From positions 781,373-845,372 of the forward strand of contig BTPP01000012.1 in NCBI GenBank assembly GCA_037102815.1: a DNA stretch of 64,000 bases. Direction: 5' to 3'. This document shows positions 46,107 through 59,150 of the stretch, piece by piece. Numbering within the stretch: the stretch's first letter is position 1; every line of letters begins with the position of its first letter. The notes under the pieces were generated by a model. It searched no databases and was not told the DNA's origin. It saw nothing but the letters and a program-made list of their open reading frames with translations. This DNA comes from Neurospora intermedia. Lineage: Eukaryota; Ascomycota; Sordariomycetes; Sordariales; Sordariaceae. The translations under genes and the position numbers were made by a program.

Positions 46107-46204
46107 GAATATGACTAGTTGAGTGATGAACAAAGTCTAATGAATGATAGTATTCGAATATGACTAGTTGAGTGATGAACAAAGTCTAATGAATGATAGT
46201 ATTC
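46107..46204. repeat. Perfect 49-bp tandem duplication in the UPF3 3' flank
   Basis: Two identical 49-base units, 46107-46155 and 46156-46204, each beginning GAATATGACTAGTTGAGTGA and ending GATAGTATTC. No mismatch was seen. Position suggests the 3' UTR or terminator of UPF3. Confidence 0.9.
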
Positions 46205-49200
46205 GATCATCGTCCTGCCGCCTTGACTGGTCCTCTGTTATTTTGATGAAGGTTTCTGGGGATCAACTGTGCGTATTGAGCATGAAGGATGGTTTGATAT
46301 ACGGTAACTGCCGCGCAGCTGTAAGTACGACTTCAACAGAGCACCGAACTGTGAGGGAATCATGCCGATGGGTTGATCCGCTTTGCTACCGAGGATAGGG
46401 GGCAAGTCGGTATACACATCTATACTTTGCAAGCTAGAAGTAAGCACGTTAAGTCCACTCCATCATGACACAACAAGTCTGGTGCAGAGTAAAGCGCTGG
46501 CCCTTGCCCTTCAATGCTACCTAGGTATACATGCCTACTCCTGACTCTTCGAAAAAGACAAGGGTGAGTCCTTTCCCACGTTATGCAGTAACCTACAACT
46601 GAGTGCCCTCCTGAAGACTCTTTTTTTTTTCTAGTTCGAACCCCCCAGTCAATTTGTCCACTCGTTTCCACATCCAGTGTATCTATGTCTTTTCCTCAAT
46701 GTCAGGCAGGTGCTTGATATTAGCGCTGTCATCAAGTATATCAACTCATATTATTAATCTTGTCACTGGGGCTGATGATTATGCGATTCAAAGTACGTAC
46801 TATTGACGGCGTCCAGGACAGGTTCCTGTTACGACTCTCTCGAAGTTCGAGTGACGCGAATGATAACTGGAGAGAAGAGAAGGAGAGATTGTGAGAGGTT
46901 GATTAGGTAGAGGTATGGAATCGCCCCCGGGTTGTTGCTTATCCAGAAGCGGAGGGGCAGACAGTCCCGACGGGGGAGATCCGAAGACATGTACGTAAAT
47001 TATCTACGAAGGAACCAGAGTTGTTCAAGTCATTGTGAACTTCTGGTGATAGGTAATAATCTCCTCTTTAGCCAAGGGCTGCGTTGTGCTTCTTCTTGTT
47101 ACCTTTCGGATTCCTTTGACGGCGCTCTGACGGCGTTCTGCTGGCGTTGGGCTTTCAGAGAAATCATTTGGTAACTTGGCGAAAGGAAAGTCACTTCTAA
47201 TGCCTTGTGGTGTTTTGGATAGTTTGGACTCATAAACCAGGAAAAGGGAAGTGGGCCACTTGCATGGTTTCAGCACTTAGCACCGCCAGGAACACGCACG
47301 CGAGGGGATACTAGAGATGAAGATGAAAAGAAACCGACAGGGCGGGTTGGGTTGCGGGGACATTGGATGGAAGAATGGAAGTCTTCGAATCCGGAAGTCG
47401 ATGCAGAGGATTGAAATTCGACGAAATCAAGACAGATCGCATCGTGATAGTTAGCTAACGATTCCGTCCGATGTTATCGGCTTGCTTTTGGGGAGTCTAG
47501 GTGCCATTTGCAGATTTCTCTAGGATGAAGAGCCTCAGGAAGGAGCGGAAGGAATGTGGCGGGGGCGAAGAGCCGGGAGGAGGACTAAGACCAAGAGAAT
47601 GAAGAGGTAGGGGATGGAGTCCTTAACGCCGCTGACGTTGTTTCCATTTGTGAAGCTACCTCTGAATGAATGAGGGAATCCGATGTTTAAAGACTAACAG
47701 CACCGATGACAAAAGTTCCAGCGGTACTCGTCAGGTCGTCTTCTGTGTTATGTATGGAGAATTCACCTTCGTGGCCACAAATCCAATGAAAGTGCACTTC
47801 AATGGGCAGCCGCGAGTTCTCCCGATGGCCTCCGAAGCGTCGGCGTAGCACCTGCGATGTCTTGAGGATGTCCCAAGTGACTAACTGGCCGAGCGACGCC
47901 TTAGGTCTATTGTATTTTCCTTTGGATCCGTGAGGACTAATTAACAGTCTGAGAAGATTTGCAACTTCACGCGGCATGGCTGTTTATTTTTCTGGGAATT
48001 CCAGAAAGAGTTCCGCTGGCCGAAAGCTCCAGGGGAAATATGTAAGTCGGGCTTGTCTTGTCGGCGGATCAAAGAATGATGGCCAGCACCTACATCAGTG
48101 AACCACCCTGGACCGAATCCCTAGTCTTCACCACCCAGTCAACTCCCTCTCATATGGTGGTGTTTGCGGTTGCGGCCGGGAGGGATTGGAAGGAATCGGT
48201 GAGGTATGTCGACGCGGTTAGGGTTGCGGTTGGGGTTGAGGTTGGCTCGACGCATCCAAGGCTCCTTGAGGACTGAACTTCCATGTTTTTCCTTTCTTTT
48301 CGTCTTTTTCCCTTTTTTTTTTTCTTTTTTTTTTTTTTTTTTCCCAAGATCAAGGAAAACAGTCCGCCATCTCAGGATCAAAGTCCTTATACTCAAAGCA
48401 AATTTTCACCAACCTGGGGGGTCCCTCTTCGCTATAGCCATAATCAAATGTCCATTCTAGGAGTGAAATCCAGTCCATGTCCAGGCTGCTGTTGATAGAA
48501 TTGACAACTCAGTTTGGCGCAGAGTGCTCTGATGGGTACTCCGGTGAGATAAAAGAACAGCCTACAGGTAACTCATTATTAGAATTAGGACAGCCCGAAG
48601 ACAGAATTATAGAACTGAATAGTCCCGACCAAAAAGTAAAGCTATCCGTAAATGGAATATGGTATCAAAGGGCGGAGCTGTCGACCAAGGCAGATGTGGT
48701 TGATTCAGATGTTTTGCCACCGCTGTGGGAGGGGGAGAATGGAGCTTCCACAAATTGAGAGAGCCCAGGGGATGTGAGGTGATGTTGTGGTGTGTCTGAC
48801 GACTCAGAAGTCCTACATGCACCTTTCTCGAGACCTATACTTGCCCACCTGTTGGTTGGACACTTGACAATAACGCTGTGCTAACGATGTATAAATCTCG
48901 TGATATGTTAATTGTGGAACGTAACTGATACAGATTGGATATATCTAGAGTCAAGTTATGGTATCGTAGCAAATCATCGCACTCTGTCCTGCCCGCCGAG
49001 CCAATCCACTATCGAAAACAATGAAGGGGGCCAGAAAGTTATACGCAAACACCAAAAAACCGTTGGATTGACACCGTACTACCACCCACCTTTTCCGACA
49101 CTTTTCTAGGCTACCTCATCTATATACCCATCCATTCGTTACAAAACATGAACACATTTCTTTTTCATCCGCCCATTCCACAAGTACATAACATAACATA

Positions 49201-50751
49201 ACATCCCCTCAAGGTACATAAGACAACATCCATTAACACGTCCAATCCGTCCAATCCGTAATCACAAATGAGACAAGCTTTAAAAAAGCGAGAGAAACAA
49301 AAACAAGGGGGTATGAATGGGTATACATGATGAAAGGAGAAAAATGTTCTACATGGTTTTTTGGGGACGTAGGGGTATAATGTGCTTTTATCAGAAGAAG
49401 AACAACAAGAAGAAAGGAAGTGCGGACCAACAAAAACAAAAGAAAAGAAAGAAGAACGAAAGATGAACCTCGAAAGCGCAAGCGAGCGATCATGGCATCG
49501 GACAAAGGTGTGAAGTAGCAACCGGACCCCGGGCTCGGCGCCGATGCCGATGTGGAAAGAAGTGGAGATCCCGAAGTGGGGTCGCCGGCCGGTGGGGTCG
49601 GTCAGGCACCGAGACGTCCTCCATCGATGAGACTACCGCGGTCACCGTGGTGAGGTACATACGATGCGACTGACACACAGTGACCATTGTGGCTTTGGCA
49701 CATGGTGTGATTAGGCTTGTGCGTGTCTCGTGTGTTTCGGTGAGTCGGTGGTGGTGGCAGTGGTGGTGCTGGAGACCGAAGGACGTCTCCGGGAAAGTAA
49801 GAAAAAACCCGAGCCGACACCTTACACGTGGGAAACGTGAAGAAGAGCTCGGCAGGGGAGAGGGAATAAAAAGAAGAGAAGAAAAAGAAGAAGAATGGTT
49901 TCAAGTTCCCGTCTTGGCCTTGACCTCGCTTAGCCACCGGTTGGAACCTGAAGTTCCTTGATTCCTTCCTTTCTTCTCTGAGCTTGTTCCTTCCGTGGGC
50001 CCACCCGCACCCGACGGGCCGATTGCCCACTTTACCCCTTGACTAAGACCGAATGGTGGTCTGCCCGCCCCTCCGATTCCCGAACGGAACCAAGGACGCA
50101 AGTTGACCGATTGGGGATGGCGGGGTTGGACGGCTGACAGGGGGTTCGGGAAATATTGAAAATTTTCTCTTCTGTTTCTGGCTGCGGTCTGAGAAGAGAA
50201 TGGAAGCGAGGCGCCAGAAGACGATCCCTGCTTGAGTGTGCAGTGCGCGATCGTGGGGCCAGCATCCTCTCGATTTTGTTTGGAGGGGAGGATGCCGTCA
50301 GGCTTGGGTGTGAATGGCGGCAGTGCCTGAATGGGTGCTTGTACCGCTGGCGCGCGGCAGACTGCTTGCTGTCCTGTCAATCAGGCACAGAGGAGAGGGC
50401 GGTGCAGCCATGCTGGCAGACCCCTGGGAGGTCCGCTTGCTTCCTTGCTGCCCACGCGTGAACCTTGCTGACCAGCCAATATCGAAAGTCCAACGAAAAC
50501 GAGGTGCCTTGCAGGAGACGACAGCCCAATCTGTCGCCGGATGCAGATGCAGATCCGAAGACTGCCAATTCGGGAAGGGGATTCAAATGTAATGTTTGGC
50601 ATGCAATGGTAAAACCGCAGAAAAGGGATCTCAGCTGCGGCCAAGTAATCAAAAAGACGAGGTAGAAAGACAAAAAAAGTATCCAATGACGGGTGTTGTT
50701 ACAATAAGCATGGCGTTTGCTGATAACCGTGGCGATCGATCGAAAAACTGA
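46205..50751. other. Intergenic DNA, no convincing gene
   Basis: A 4.5 kb stretch with only short unbiased frames. A T-rich run with a single C lies at 48313-48342, with GGTTAGGG/GGTTGCGG-like repeats just before it at about 48218-48243. An ACATA run lies at about 49191-49203. The part near 49100-50700 may include the 3' UTR of the coiled-coil gene. Confidence 0.5.
48313..48342. repeat. T-rich homopolymer run
   Basis: About 30 bases of T broken by a single C. Intergenic. Confidence 0.85.
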
Positions 50752-51915
50752 TTACCTCCGCGGCATCTTTGCGCTAGCGATCGCCTGTTGATAACGGAAG
50801 TCATCATCGGTGGGATACCGGTTGTCAACGTAGCCAGCAGGCGCCTGGACATAGACTGCTGGATGATGTGCCACAGCCCGAGGAACAGCAGAGCTTGGCT
50901 CGCGGATGCTCGCGTACTGTGGTGCCGGATAAGAGGGCGCATTATAGGCGTAGTCGTAGGCATCTCTCGCCGACACGAGCTGAGGGCCCGGAACCTGGGG
51001 TCTGGGTGCACCGCGACCAGAAGATTCAATGTAGCTATCACGCTGGCTGTTCCGTGGCTGGCCTCTGATGGTGGCCGGCGGGAGAGATGGGAGAGATTGG
51101 CTGCTACTCTTGGCATCGTTGTCATCACCCCGAGTGCGGAAGCGGCTGCGGAGACGCTCCTTCTCCTCGTCAATGACCGGTCGTTCGTGTGCCAGTGCCA
51201 TTTGTCGCTCCCTCTCTAGCTGTCGCTCCCACTCACTGTCCATGTCCAACTTCTCGTGTTCTCTGTGTGGAGCACGTCGGCTCGAGCTTCGGCGAGGTCT
51301 CCTGTCCTCCGATGAGTCGGATGGCGGGGGCATGGACATGCTCTTGCGCCGGGGTCTCTTCATCTTTTCCGAATCGACGGACTCGCTCGACTCTTTGGGG
51401 TCCTTTAGGTCCGTGGGTTTCTTGGCGTTGTCTTCGAGTTCCCGCAGCTTTTTGTTTTCCTCCTTGAGCTGGGTGTTTTCGTTGGTCAGATCCTTGTTCT
51501 TTTGCACTAGCTCGGCATTCTTGGACTTTAGCTCGGTGAGTTGATCGGATAGGACCTCGTTTTCATTCTGCTTCGCGTCCAGTTGTGCTTGCAGTGTAGC
51601 CTCACTCTGAATGACCTCCTTGTGAGTGATCTTGAGCTGGCTGTGGGATACTTGAAGTCGTTCAAGATGTTGGATCTTGGCCTGGAGATCTTTGATCTTG
51701 TCCTCTGCCTGCGTCAACTCGTTCTTGAGGCGCAGAATCTCGCGAGCGTCCCGATGGTCGTCATAATCACGGGGTGTGTAGGTACGATCACTGTTGGGAA
51801 CACCGCAGTCGCTACCACTTAGAGAACCGACCCCGGAATCGCTCCTCTGGTGATCGGAGTAGTGGGATGCACCCGAAGGGGAGTCGTCCCGGAATCCAAC
51901 CTTCTTGTGGGACAT
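50752..51915 (-). CDS. Coiled-coil protein with DSG motif, function unknown
   Basis: 387 residues from the ATG at 51915; the frame runs further upstream but without an ATG. Residues about 1-60 are Ser/Asp/Gly-rich and contain DSGVGS at 26-31, a match to the DSGxxS degron recognised, once phosphorylated, by beta-TrCP-type F-box proteins (FWD-1 in Neurospora). Residues about 60-170 form a long heptad-like coiled coil (LKNELTQAEDKIKDLQAKIQ, then Leu/Lys/Glu/Asn repeats). A basic patch, MKRPRRKSMSMPPP, follows and could serve as a nuclear localisation signal or phosphosite, then Arg/Ser-rich sequence. The last 100 residues are Pro/Tyr/Ala-rich and disordered. No catalytic domain is visible. It could be a scaffold or cytoskeletal linker. 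Strong C-biased codon use supports a real gene. Confidence 0.82.
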   Translation of the reverse strand: MSHKKVGFRDDSPSGASHYSDHQRSDSGVGSLSGSDCGVPNSDRTYTPRDYDDHRDAREILRLKNELTQAEDKIKDLQAKIQHLERLQVSHSQLKITHKEVIQSEATLQAQLDAKQNENEVLSDQLTELKSKNAELVQKNKDLTNENTQLKEENKKLRELEDNAKKPTDLKDPKESSESVDSEKMKRPRRKSMSMPPPSDSSEDRRPRRSSSRRAPHREHEKLDMDSEWERQLERERQMALAHERPVIDEEKERLRSRFRTRGDDNDAKSSSQSLPSLPPATIRGQPRNSQRDSYIESSGRGAPRPQVPGPQLVSARDAYDYAYNAPSYPAPQYASIREPSSAVPRAVAHHPAVYVQAPAGYVDNRYPTDDDFRYQQAIASAKMPRR

Positions 51916-54900
51916 GGCTGCTGCGGGCGTCGTAGTAGCCTTGAGTGCGGATAGGTAGGTAGCTGTAGCAAGCTGTAACCGTAGACGGAAGCGTATGTAA
52001 TGGTAGGTTGGTGAAGGGTGTTTAGACCAGAAGCAGCAGAGTGCAAAGATGTGTTTTGTGCTGATTTGACGGCGCAAGAAGGGACGGTGCTGCAGAGGTG
52101 CCCGACTGGTTATATTATAAAGAGAGAGTGGGAGAGGAAAGAGACTGGAGGCAGGGGGGGATGGATGGGAGGCCCGCGCCGAGATTGGGTAACGGGCAAG
52201 AGACTAGGGCAAGGACAGACTGTGGCCGGACTGATCAGGACTGGTGTGGCAGGGGGTGCAGAGATGCTTGTGGTGCATGTAGACTCGGTAGCTTGCGCGT
52301 ACAAGAGGGTACCTCTGCTTAGTGACGTCCACGGGCGGGACGGCGGATGACAAGACTATACCGGGCAGGATTAGGAATGCTGATGGTGCCCTGTTCTGTT
52401 TGGTTGGGTTGGGCCTCAATGGCACCGAAAAGCCAGTCTGGATCCCGGAGTTGGGCCAATAAGCGGAGCTGGGAGTCAAGGGTATAGAGCGCCGATGGTA
52501 TGAAGTCCTGGGACAGGAATGAGAAAAGAGATGCCTGGTGAGAGTGTGCGTGTCTCACCGTCGTCAATCACCCGGGCGACCAGAACGTTTTTATTTTGTT
52601 TTTTTTCTCGACTACGGTGTCTCGAGGCAAACACTGCCTTTTCGACGCCGCAGTTCACCAAGCAAGCCCAATCGTCAGAAAACACAAGGGAAGGGGGTAC
52701 GGATTCACCCTACTACGACTACACCTTGGATGACAAGAGGTGGAAGCCAGGGCAAGCAGATGGCACAAGGAAGAAACGGGAAAGGGTGGTGACAGTGGGG
52801 AACCATGCCATACGGGGCGAAAAGAAGCCAGGAGGATTCTGGCCAGGTATCAACTTGTATTCAGAACTCGATGCTGTATGTAGTGTAGCTGGAGAGCCAC
52901 CATCCAGGCAGCTCGCGCCGGCTACCGACCACGAGGCTTACCTTGGTGACGAAAAGGGAAACAAGGACGTGTTGTAGGTACTGGCTACTTGCACCCCTGT
53001 AAATCTCATGGGTCGGGGATCCATTGATCGGCGGACCATGTCGGACCCCCCTGGAACAGAACCCAAGCATGGAAACACAGCAAACACCCCATGTGAAGGT
53101 CGATTGTGCACCTATGGGCAAAAGAGCATAGGAAACACTACTGGGCATCAAACAGGAGGCGATTCTCACGCAGCCACCATGTTCACCTTCAGGGGCAACT
53201 GGGCCGTATAATCACCGCAAGGCTCTGACAAGACCAGAGAAGCAAAAGCGGCGATCAGGGTATGTAGGTAGGTGTGTAATACACTATAGGTGAGCAGATC
53301 CATAGCGGCACAGCCACATCCTGACACGTCCCGGCTTCCGGCTTTCACCAAGGCGTCTTTTGGGCAAATGGTCAAAAGTCGGAAGAAGGTTGGTCGTTTG
53401 CCATGACTGGTGAGACGGCCAAGACTGGTAGGTCTGACAGAACAACAGCGACCAAGTATCGAGTCGGGGCATGTCATGCCGGCGACTATTGGGACTTTTC
53501 GTTTGCCTGGCTGCAGTTGCGGAAATTGGATGCTCGTTGGCTTTCTCGCGATCTTGCTCATCTTGTGGGTTTGCGTGTCCTGCGCGAGTCCTGGATTTTG
53601 CTTAGCCATTTCCCTAGCCTCGGAGGCTTGGTTTGACCGTTTCAGTAATCTGGCGAACCAGAAGACTGGCCAAGGGGGTGCATAGTGTATACTATGTAGG
53701 TGTGCTGAGTGCGGACTGGCAGGACGAAGCGGGTCTGGATAGTTAGTGTAGTGTCTTTGGATGCCATTTGCACACATGGGCGGATGGATAGATTGCTGAT
53801 GGGGGACCGTCCGTTTGCCCATGGTTTGTGTCGCCATTACAGTAATACCTACATATGTCCCTTGTGATCTTCTTGCGGATAGTCCAAACATAGATTGAGT
53901 GGATTGCCCAATCCAGCCTTTCACTGCGCCGTCGATTCCGAAGCACCAGTCAGGAAGTGCATGATGAGGCGAGCGACAAAGGGGAAGCGCGGCTTTGTGG
54001 ATGTGAAGAAGCTATTCGTCCGGTCGCGCAAACAGACGTCTGACGGGCGCGGACAAGCAGGGGAAAGGGGGTGGTTTTGGTGAGACGTCTCCTGGCTATT
54101 TCTGGCCCACGATGCGCGGCTGTGATGTAGGAGACGCCGTGACTGACGCATTGCGCACCCGCCTTTATTATGCGTGCCGTGCAGTGCAAGTGCAACTGGA
54201 GTAGGGCAACCAGACCAAAAAGATTCGAGGGATTCCAAAAAGGACCCTTCCCCTTGCCCAAAACACGAAAAGGTCTCGGCCGGAGAATATCAAACCTTTT
54301 CTTTTTCTTGTTCAATTTTCATTACTTTCCGCTATTCGATTATTTGACTGTACGCGTCCAGATAAAATTTCACATGCGTCGTCACCTATTGGAGCCATTG
54401 TTGTTGTTGTTACTGCCGTCGTCCTTTGTCTTGTTTGTGAAGCGTCGCACGCCATTATCGCGAGATTGTTGTGGTTGGTTTTGTTTACTATTTCTCCCCC
54501 AGATATGGCTGATGGGCAGTCGTCGAGGCTTTCAGTCCGCGCTCGACTTTTGTTAGCGATTTGTGCCCCAATGTGGCCTGAATGAGAGAGTTCGGGTGTG
54601 ACGCTCAAGATGTTGAATAGCGCTGTGAGTGTGAAAAGAAAACTAAAGATTTCCAGGGTTCGTACTACCTCTAGTTGCCCGAGGTGTGGGTGACAACGGC
54701 AGGAAATGGCTGAGGTGACTTCCATCTTCAACGGAAGTTGATGGACGCCCCCTCCTTTTTTGCTCAGTGGAAGGTCCCGTCCGCTACAGTACCCCCCGCC
54801 TCCTCCGCCAAGTCCACCCCGAATGACCCCGCGGGCCCACACTGTGAACCCGCGATGATCAGGAGCTCCACTGCACCCTCCTTCCTCCCGTGTCTTCCTT

Positions 54901-55960
54901 CCTTCCAACATTTTGGGGAAAAGATGGGAAAAAAGAAGAAGCCGCCGTCGCGTGTGTCTTTTGTGCAACTGCAAATCTCGCGACCTGACCGCTTTCAGCC
55001 AGCCTGTTCTCGCTTAACACCTGATTTTATTCATTATGGTCTGTGTTACCACACGAAAACGGGATGCTTTTCTCTGATGGCCGCTGGTTCTCGTGAGATT
55101 TTCCTTCGACGCGGATCCAAATGTCGCGACGGTCATTCGGGGGAGGGGGCTTACAAATTTTTTTTCTTTCCTCTCATCTCTCGAAAGGTGAGGTCGCATC
55201 AGCTAATCTAGCGCGGGTCGGTCTAGGGCATCCGGATTCGACCTGTCGCTACCTGGATCCATCAGATTGGCAGAAAGGCGCGCGTCAAAAGGCCAGCTGC
55301 CACGGCTGCTACTGCATCAGAAATGAAAAGGGCTGTCACGGGGTGTTCTGCAAGTCGATGGCTGTTCCCGTCTTCCAGGTTGCCATGCGACGCACTCCCA
55401 CTGTCTACCAATCTGGGGAGAGGGATGCAAGTCATAAGCTCCCGTGTTCGTTTCTCACGGTCTCCAGTCAACCAGTCTCCATCCGGCTAACGTCGTTGAG
55501 CTGTCAAGGTGAGCGAGGGTGCCTGGCTCTCCCCGCAGCCCTACGAAGAAGCGAATGGAGAATGGTTTGGTGGAGTTGCCGACGGGAGCCAAGAAAGACG
55601 GAGTCCACACCCGGATACAGTGGCTTGTAATAGGAACTGTAAAAAATCAATCTGACAGGTGCCGAGGTCCCACCCAGCCTCCACTAAGTACCTAACTGTA
55701 TATAAGCGAGTTAGAACTACACCAATCGAAGGTTTTGCACTCTGGTACCCGACCTCTAGCAAAGGAACCCCGATCAACAACAACCACAATCGCTATTGCT
55801 ATCTCAATTGCTGTTGCATCGCAAGTGTTGTTGCAATCTGACTTCAAGGTGTTGAGAAATGAAATGAGTGATAGAAGAAGAGGGTTAGGGTTGAAGGTAG
55901 AGCTTTCGTTGGAGGGATGGTTAGGGTAAAAGACGATGCCCTTTCCTTCGTCATTACCTT

Positions 55961-55962
<2 letters not shown>

Positions 55963-56021
<59 letters not shown>
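55963..56021. repeat. Homopolymer T run, 59 nt
   Basis: 59 consecutive T. The longest homopolymer of the window; its exact length is prone to assembly or sequencing error. TTAGGGT-like motifs sit just upstream (about 55884 and 55921). Confidence 0.85.
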
Positions 56022-59021
56022 CCGAGGTTGGTTGGGTGCATTTTCTGAAGCTTTCAAAGTATATATGCAACTACAGCTTTTATCCGCTTAGCGGACCTTT
56101 GCGAATGTGTGTGGAGTTTTCCTTGCAGGTGGTTGCAGCCGGCAGGGCCTGTCTTGGATCGTTTTTTTACAGTTCCTATTAGAAGCCACTGTACCCGGAC
56201 CGCAAGTCCACGACTCCATCGACGGCGACGTGCTCCACCCGGGGAACAAGAAGCCCCGACGCAGGCGACAGTATATCTATTGCGTACATATGTAGAGGTA
56301 GTGTCCACTCGGGGGTTTCATCGTCCGCCATCGTCATCTCTCCCCTACACCAGTTTCCATCGCCGCTGTCGACCGCACCATGGCAAGCGGGGAATGGGAT
56401 GCTACCGACACCACAACCTACACACTTATCATCACAGAAGGGGGGTGCAAAGAATTGCGTCGAGGGCGACTAGGGAAAACGCCCGGGAGAGCGCCGAGGA
56501 ACAGCCGTCATCTCTCTAGTCTGCCCAGAGATATACTAACCATGCAGTATACATATACTCCTCCATGTTTGTGAGTCCTTCATCTATTTCTCCGTCTACT
56601 CCCGTCTATCCGCCACTGGCGTCCATATTATTCAATTTGTTTTGATGCATTCGCGCATTTGCGTCTTTGGCTTTCATCTAGCTCTTAAGTCTGCACTATG
56701 CTATCCCCAACTCACCTCGTGGTCTTCATGACTTTACACCTTGTCAAAACTCTTCGGGTCATACAAATAGAGACGACGTGAAAAGGTGTGCAATTTGGGG
56801 CGTCTGACTGGCTCATCATTTCCACTGGCCACCACAACCTGAGGCCACCCTGTCGGCTGTAGAGATACATGATAGGAACATGACCTCCAGCAGAACAGGC
56901 ATTTTCGAAACAGTGGAAAGACTGAGACAGATGGAGGGGAGAGTCTACCACGGCCGACATCGCACACCCCCATTTTGGCAACTTTTGATCAAATGTGACC
57001 ATTTGATAGGCCCGGTCGAGATCCAACCCTCGCTTAAGTGGGTGTAATGGACGACCCCGGAAGCCAAGATCAGAGGGGGGGAGGTGGAAGAAGTGTGTGA
57101 AAATCCAGGCTGAATTGCTCATCCGGACATCCTATGCTGATAAGAAAGACAGCAGGCGTAATATCGGCCACCAAAGGCCCCGGAGGTTGTCACCATCCTA
57201 GTTCTCCCGCTTTGTTGAGGTTGGCAAGTTCATACTATCCCCAACGAATTTTCCCTTAATCATTCTATACCTGCGCGAAGAATGCGCAATTCAAAAAGCG
57301 CGACTCCATCTTCTCATCACCTGCCCGTTTTCTTTTTCTGGTTCATATCCGTTGGCGGCCACGATATCGACCATGTCTCGGAGATACATCACGCCGCCAG
57401 CCGGCCGTTTAGATTCGATCCGACACGCCAAAAGCAAGCAACTACCCTGACAACCTTCCGATTACGATGCCTTTCCCTTCTCACTTCCCTTCTTCGCGTA
57501 CAACATAGGACATACCTGGCTGTGTGCAGCCGGTCGATTTGACCATGCAAAGCTCCGCCGAGACAAGCAGAGCTTCCGTTAGCCACAGTATCGGATCGAG
57601 AATAACAGATGTTTGCACATTCACCTGGGTGGGGTGGGGTTCATGTCTGAAGAAGGCGGCAGTTCGCCAAGCCATCTCTGCCTAGCGCCAACAGGGGAGG
57701 GGGTATCCGACCACTTCCAAGAATCGACCATAACTTAGTGATCCTTCGCCCTTCGTTGTGATGACAAGAGTCCTTGATGAATCTGTTGGTGGCTATCTCA
57801 CACTAAAATTAAAGCTTCTACCGTTCGCCCTGTTGATTGTTCAAACAGAGAAGTAACAGAAAGCCGGGAAGAATGCCAACGGGAAATACAGCCTCGTCCT
57901 GTTTCGTCCATGTATGTATGTATACACTTGATCAACCCTCGGCTTCTTGCTTCGTTTCAATCCCTTGATACCTAAACGTCGATGCATATCTCCGCGGATC
58001 TCATCTACACTGCAGTGAATCAAAGTGAAAAAAGAAAGCCCATTGTCTGCCTAAGAGGCCGGGGCTCTTCCATGTTCCAGTCCACTTCTAGCAAACTACT
58101 ACCCTGTTGGTATCCGCTTCTGGAACTATATCGCAGGCAGAACCTCAAAGCATGAGGCCTCAGATCGTGTTTATGATATGGTATGCATACCTACCTTACC
58201 TAGATGTGGACAAATGTGTTTCCCCTCACCTATGTATGTGAATCGCTCGAGTGGAAGCCTAGGTATCTCCTAGATATGCAAGTCATAGGCACAGCCATGT
58301 AGCCATTCGTGTAGTGTACACAAGTCAAGATAACTACTAAGCCGTTTGAAATGCTAAATGCCCACGTTCTAGACTTTGTCGCCACTTCCCAGGCAGGAAA
58401 TATGCAGGGTTTTATGTACAAAATCACTAGTGTGTAGAAGTAGTTGAAGATCAGTTCTGTTTTACAGGCCAGCGGGCAGCGTTCACGATTGTACACTACC
58501 TACGTACCCCACGAGCAAAACGTGGAGGATCTTAAACTACATTACAAACTCAGTGCCACCGGTGCTTTCTATAAGACAAAGCCAAAGTTGAAAAAGTTCT
58601 AACCTGCAAGAGAGAGTTCGGAGCTTCGGGAGGTTTTCTCCTCCTCACTTCCTTCTCACCTTCCACTTCCTCCCGTCAGGTCGTTCCCCTCACCTCGTGC
58701 CCCGCACCAGCAGTCTGGCACAAAGTACTCTCTACATCTACATCTTCGCATCTTGCACATCTAACTGAGTAGCGAGCGCAACCCAACGAATCAAACCCGG
58801 ACTCTTCCTCCAGCCCATAGGGTATGTATCCTGAAAAGCGACAGGTCTCGTGCATTGTGCATTGTGCATTTCTCCTGCGTCTAGTCCCATTCTCGCAATC
58901 TGCCTCTAGGTACACTGCAATGCAGTACGTACGTACCTATTGCGTGTTGCGTATGCGTCTGGTTGCATCCGTTTCTTTCGCCAATGTGATTATTTTAACC
59001 ATTTCTTTCACAATTCAGCCT

Positions 59022-59150
59022 TTTGTATGTATGTATGTATGTATGTATGTATGTGCGTACGTAACGTCGGTGCAGATTATGTAGGTATGTAGGTAGGTAA
59101 GGTAGGGTAGGTAAGGTAGGGTAGGTTAGGGTAAAGTTTCACGGATATTC
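59022..59150. repeat. Compound TATG and TAGG/TAGGG repeat
   Basis: A (TATG)n run is followed within 30 bases by imperfect GTAGGTAGGTAAGGTAGGG-type units ending in GGTTAGGGTAAAG. The second part resembles degenerate telomere-type repeats (TTAGGG) but mostly has TAGG spacing. Confidence 0.7.

Noticed and set aside
46620-46660. tRNA T-arm-like AGTTCGAACCCC
   Set aside because: No matching stem and no D-arm or acceptor stem around it on either strand.
53166-53924. 252-codon minus-strand open frame
   Set aside because: Begins at GTG, no ATG upstream, no biased third positions and no recognisable family.
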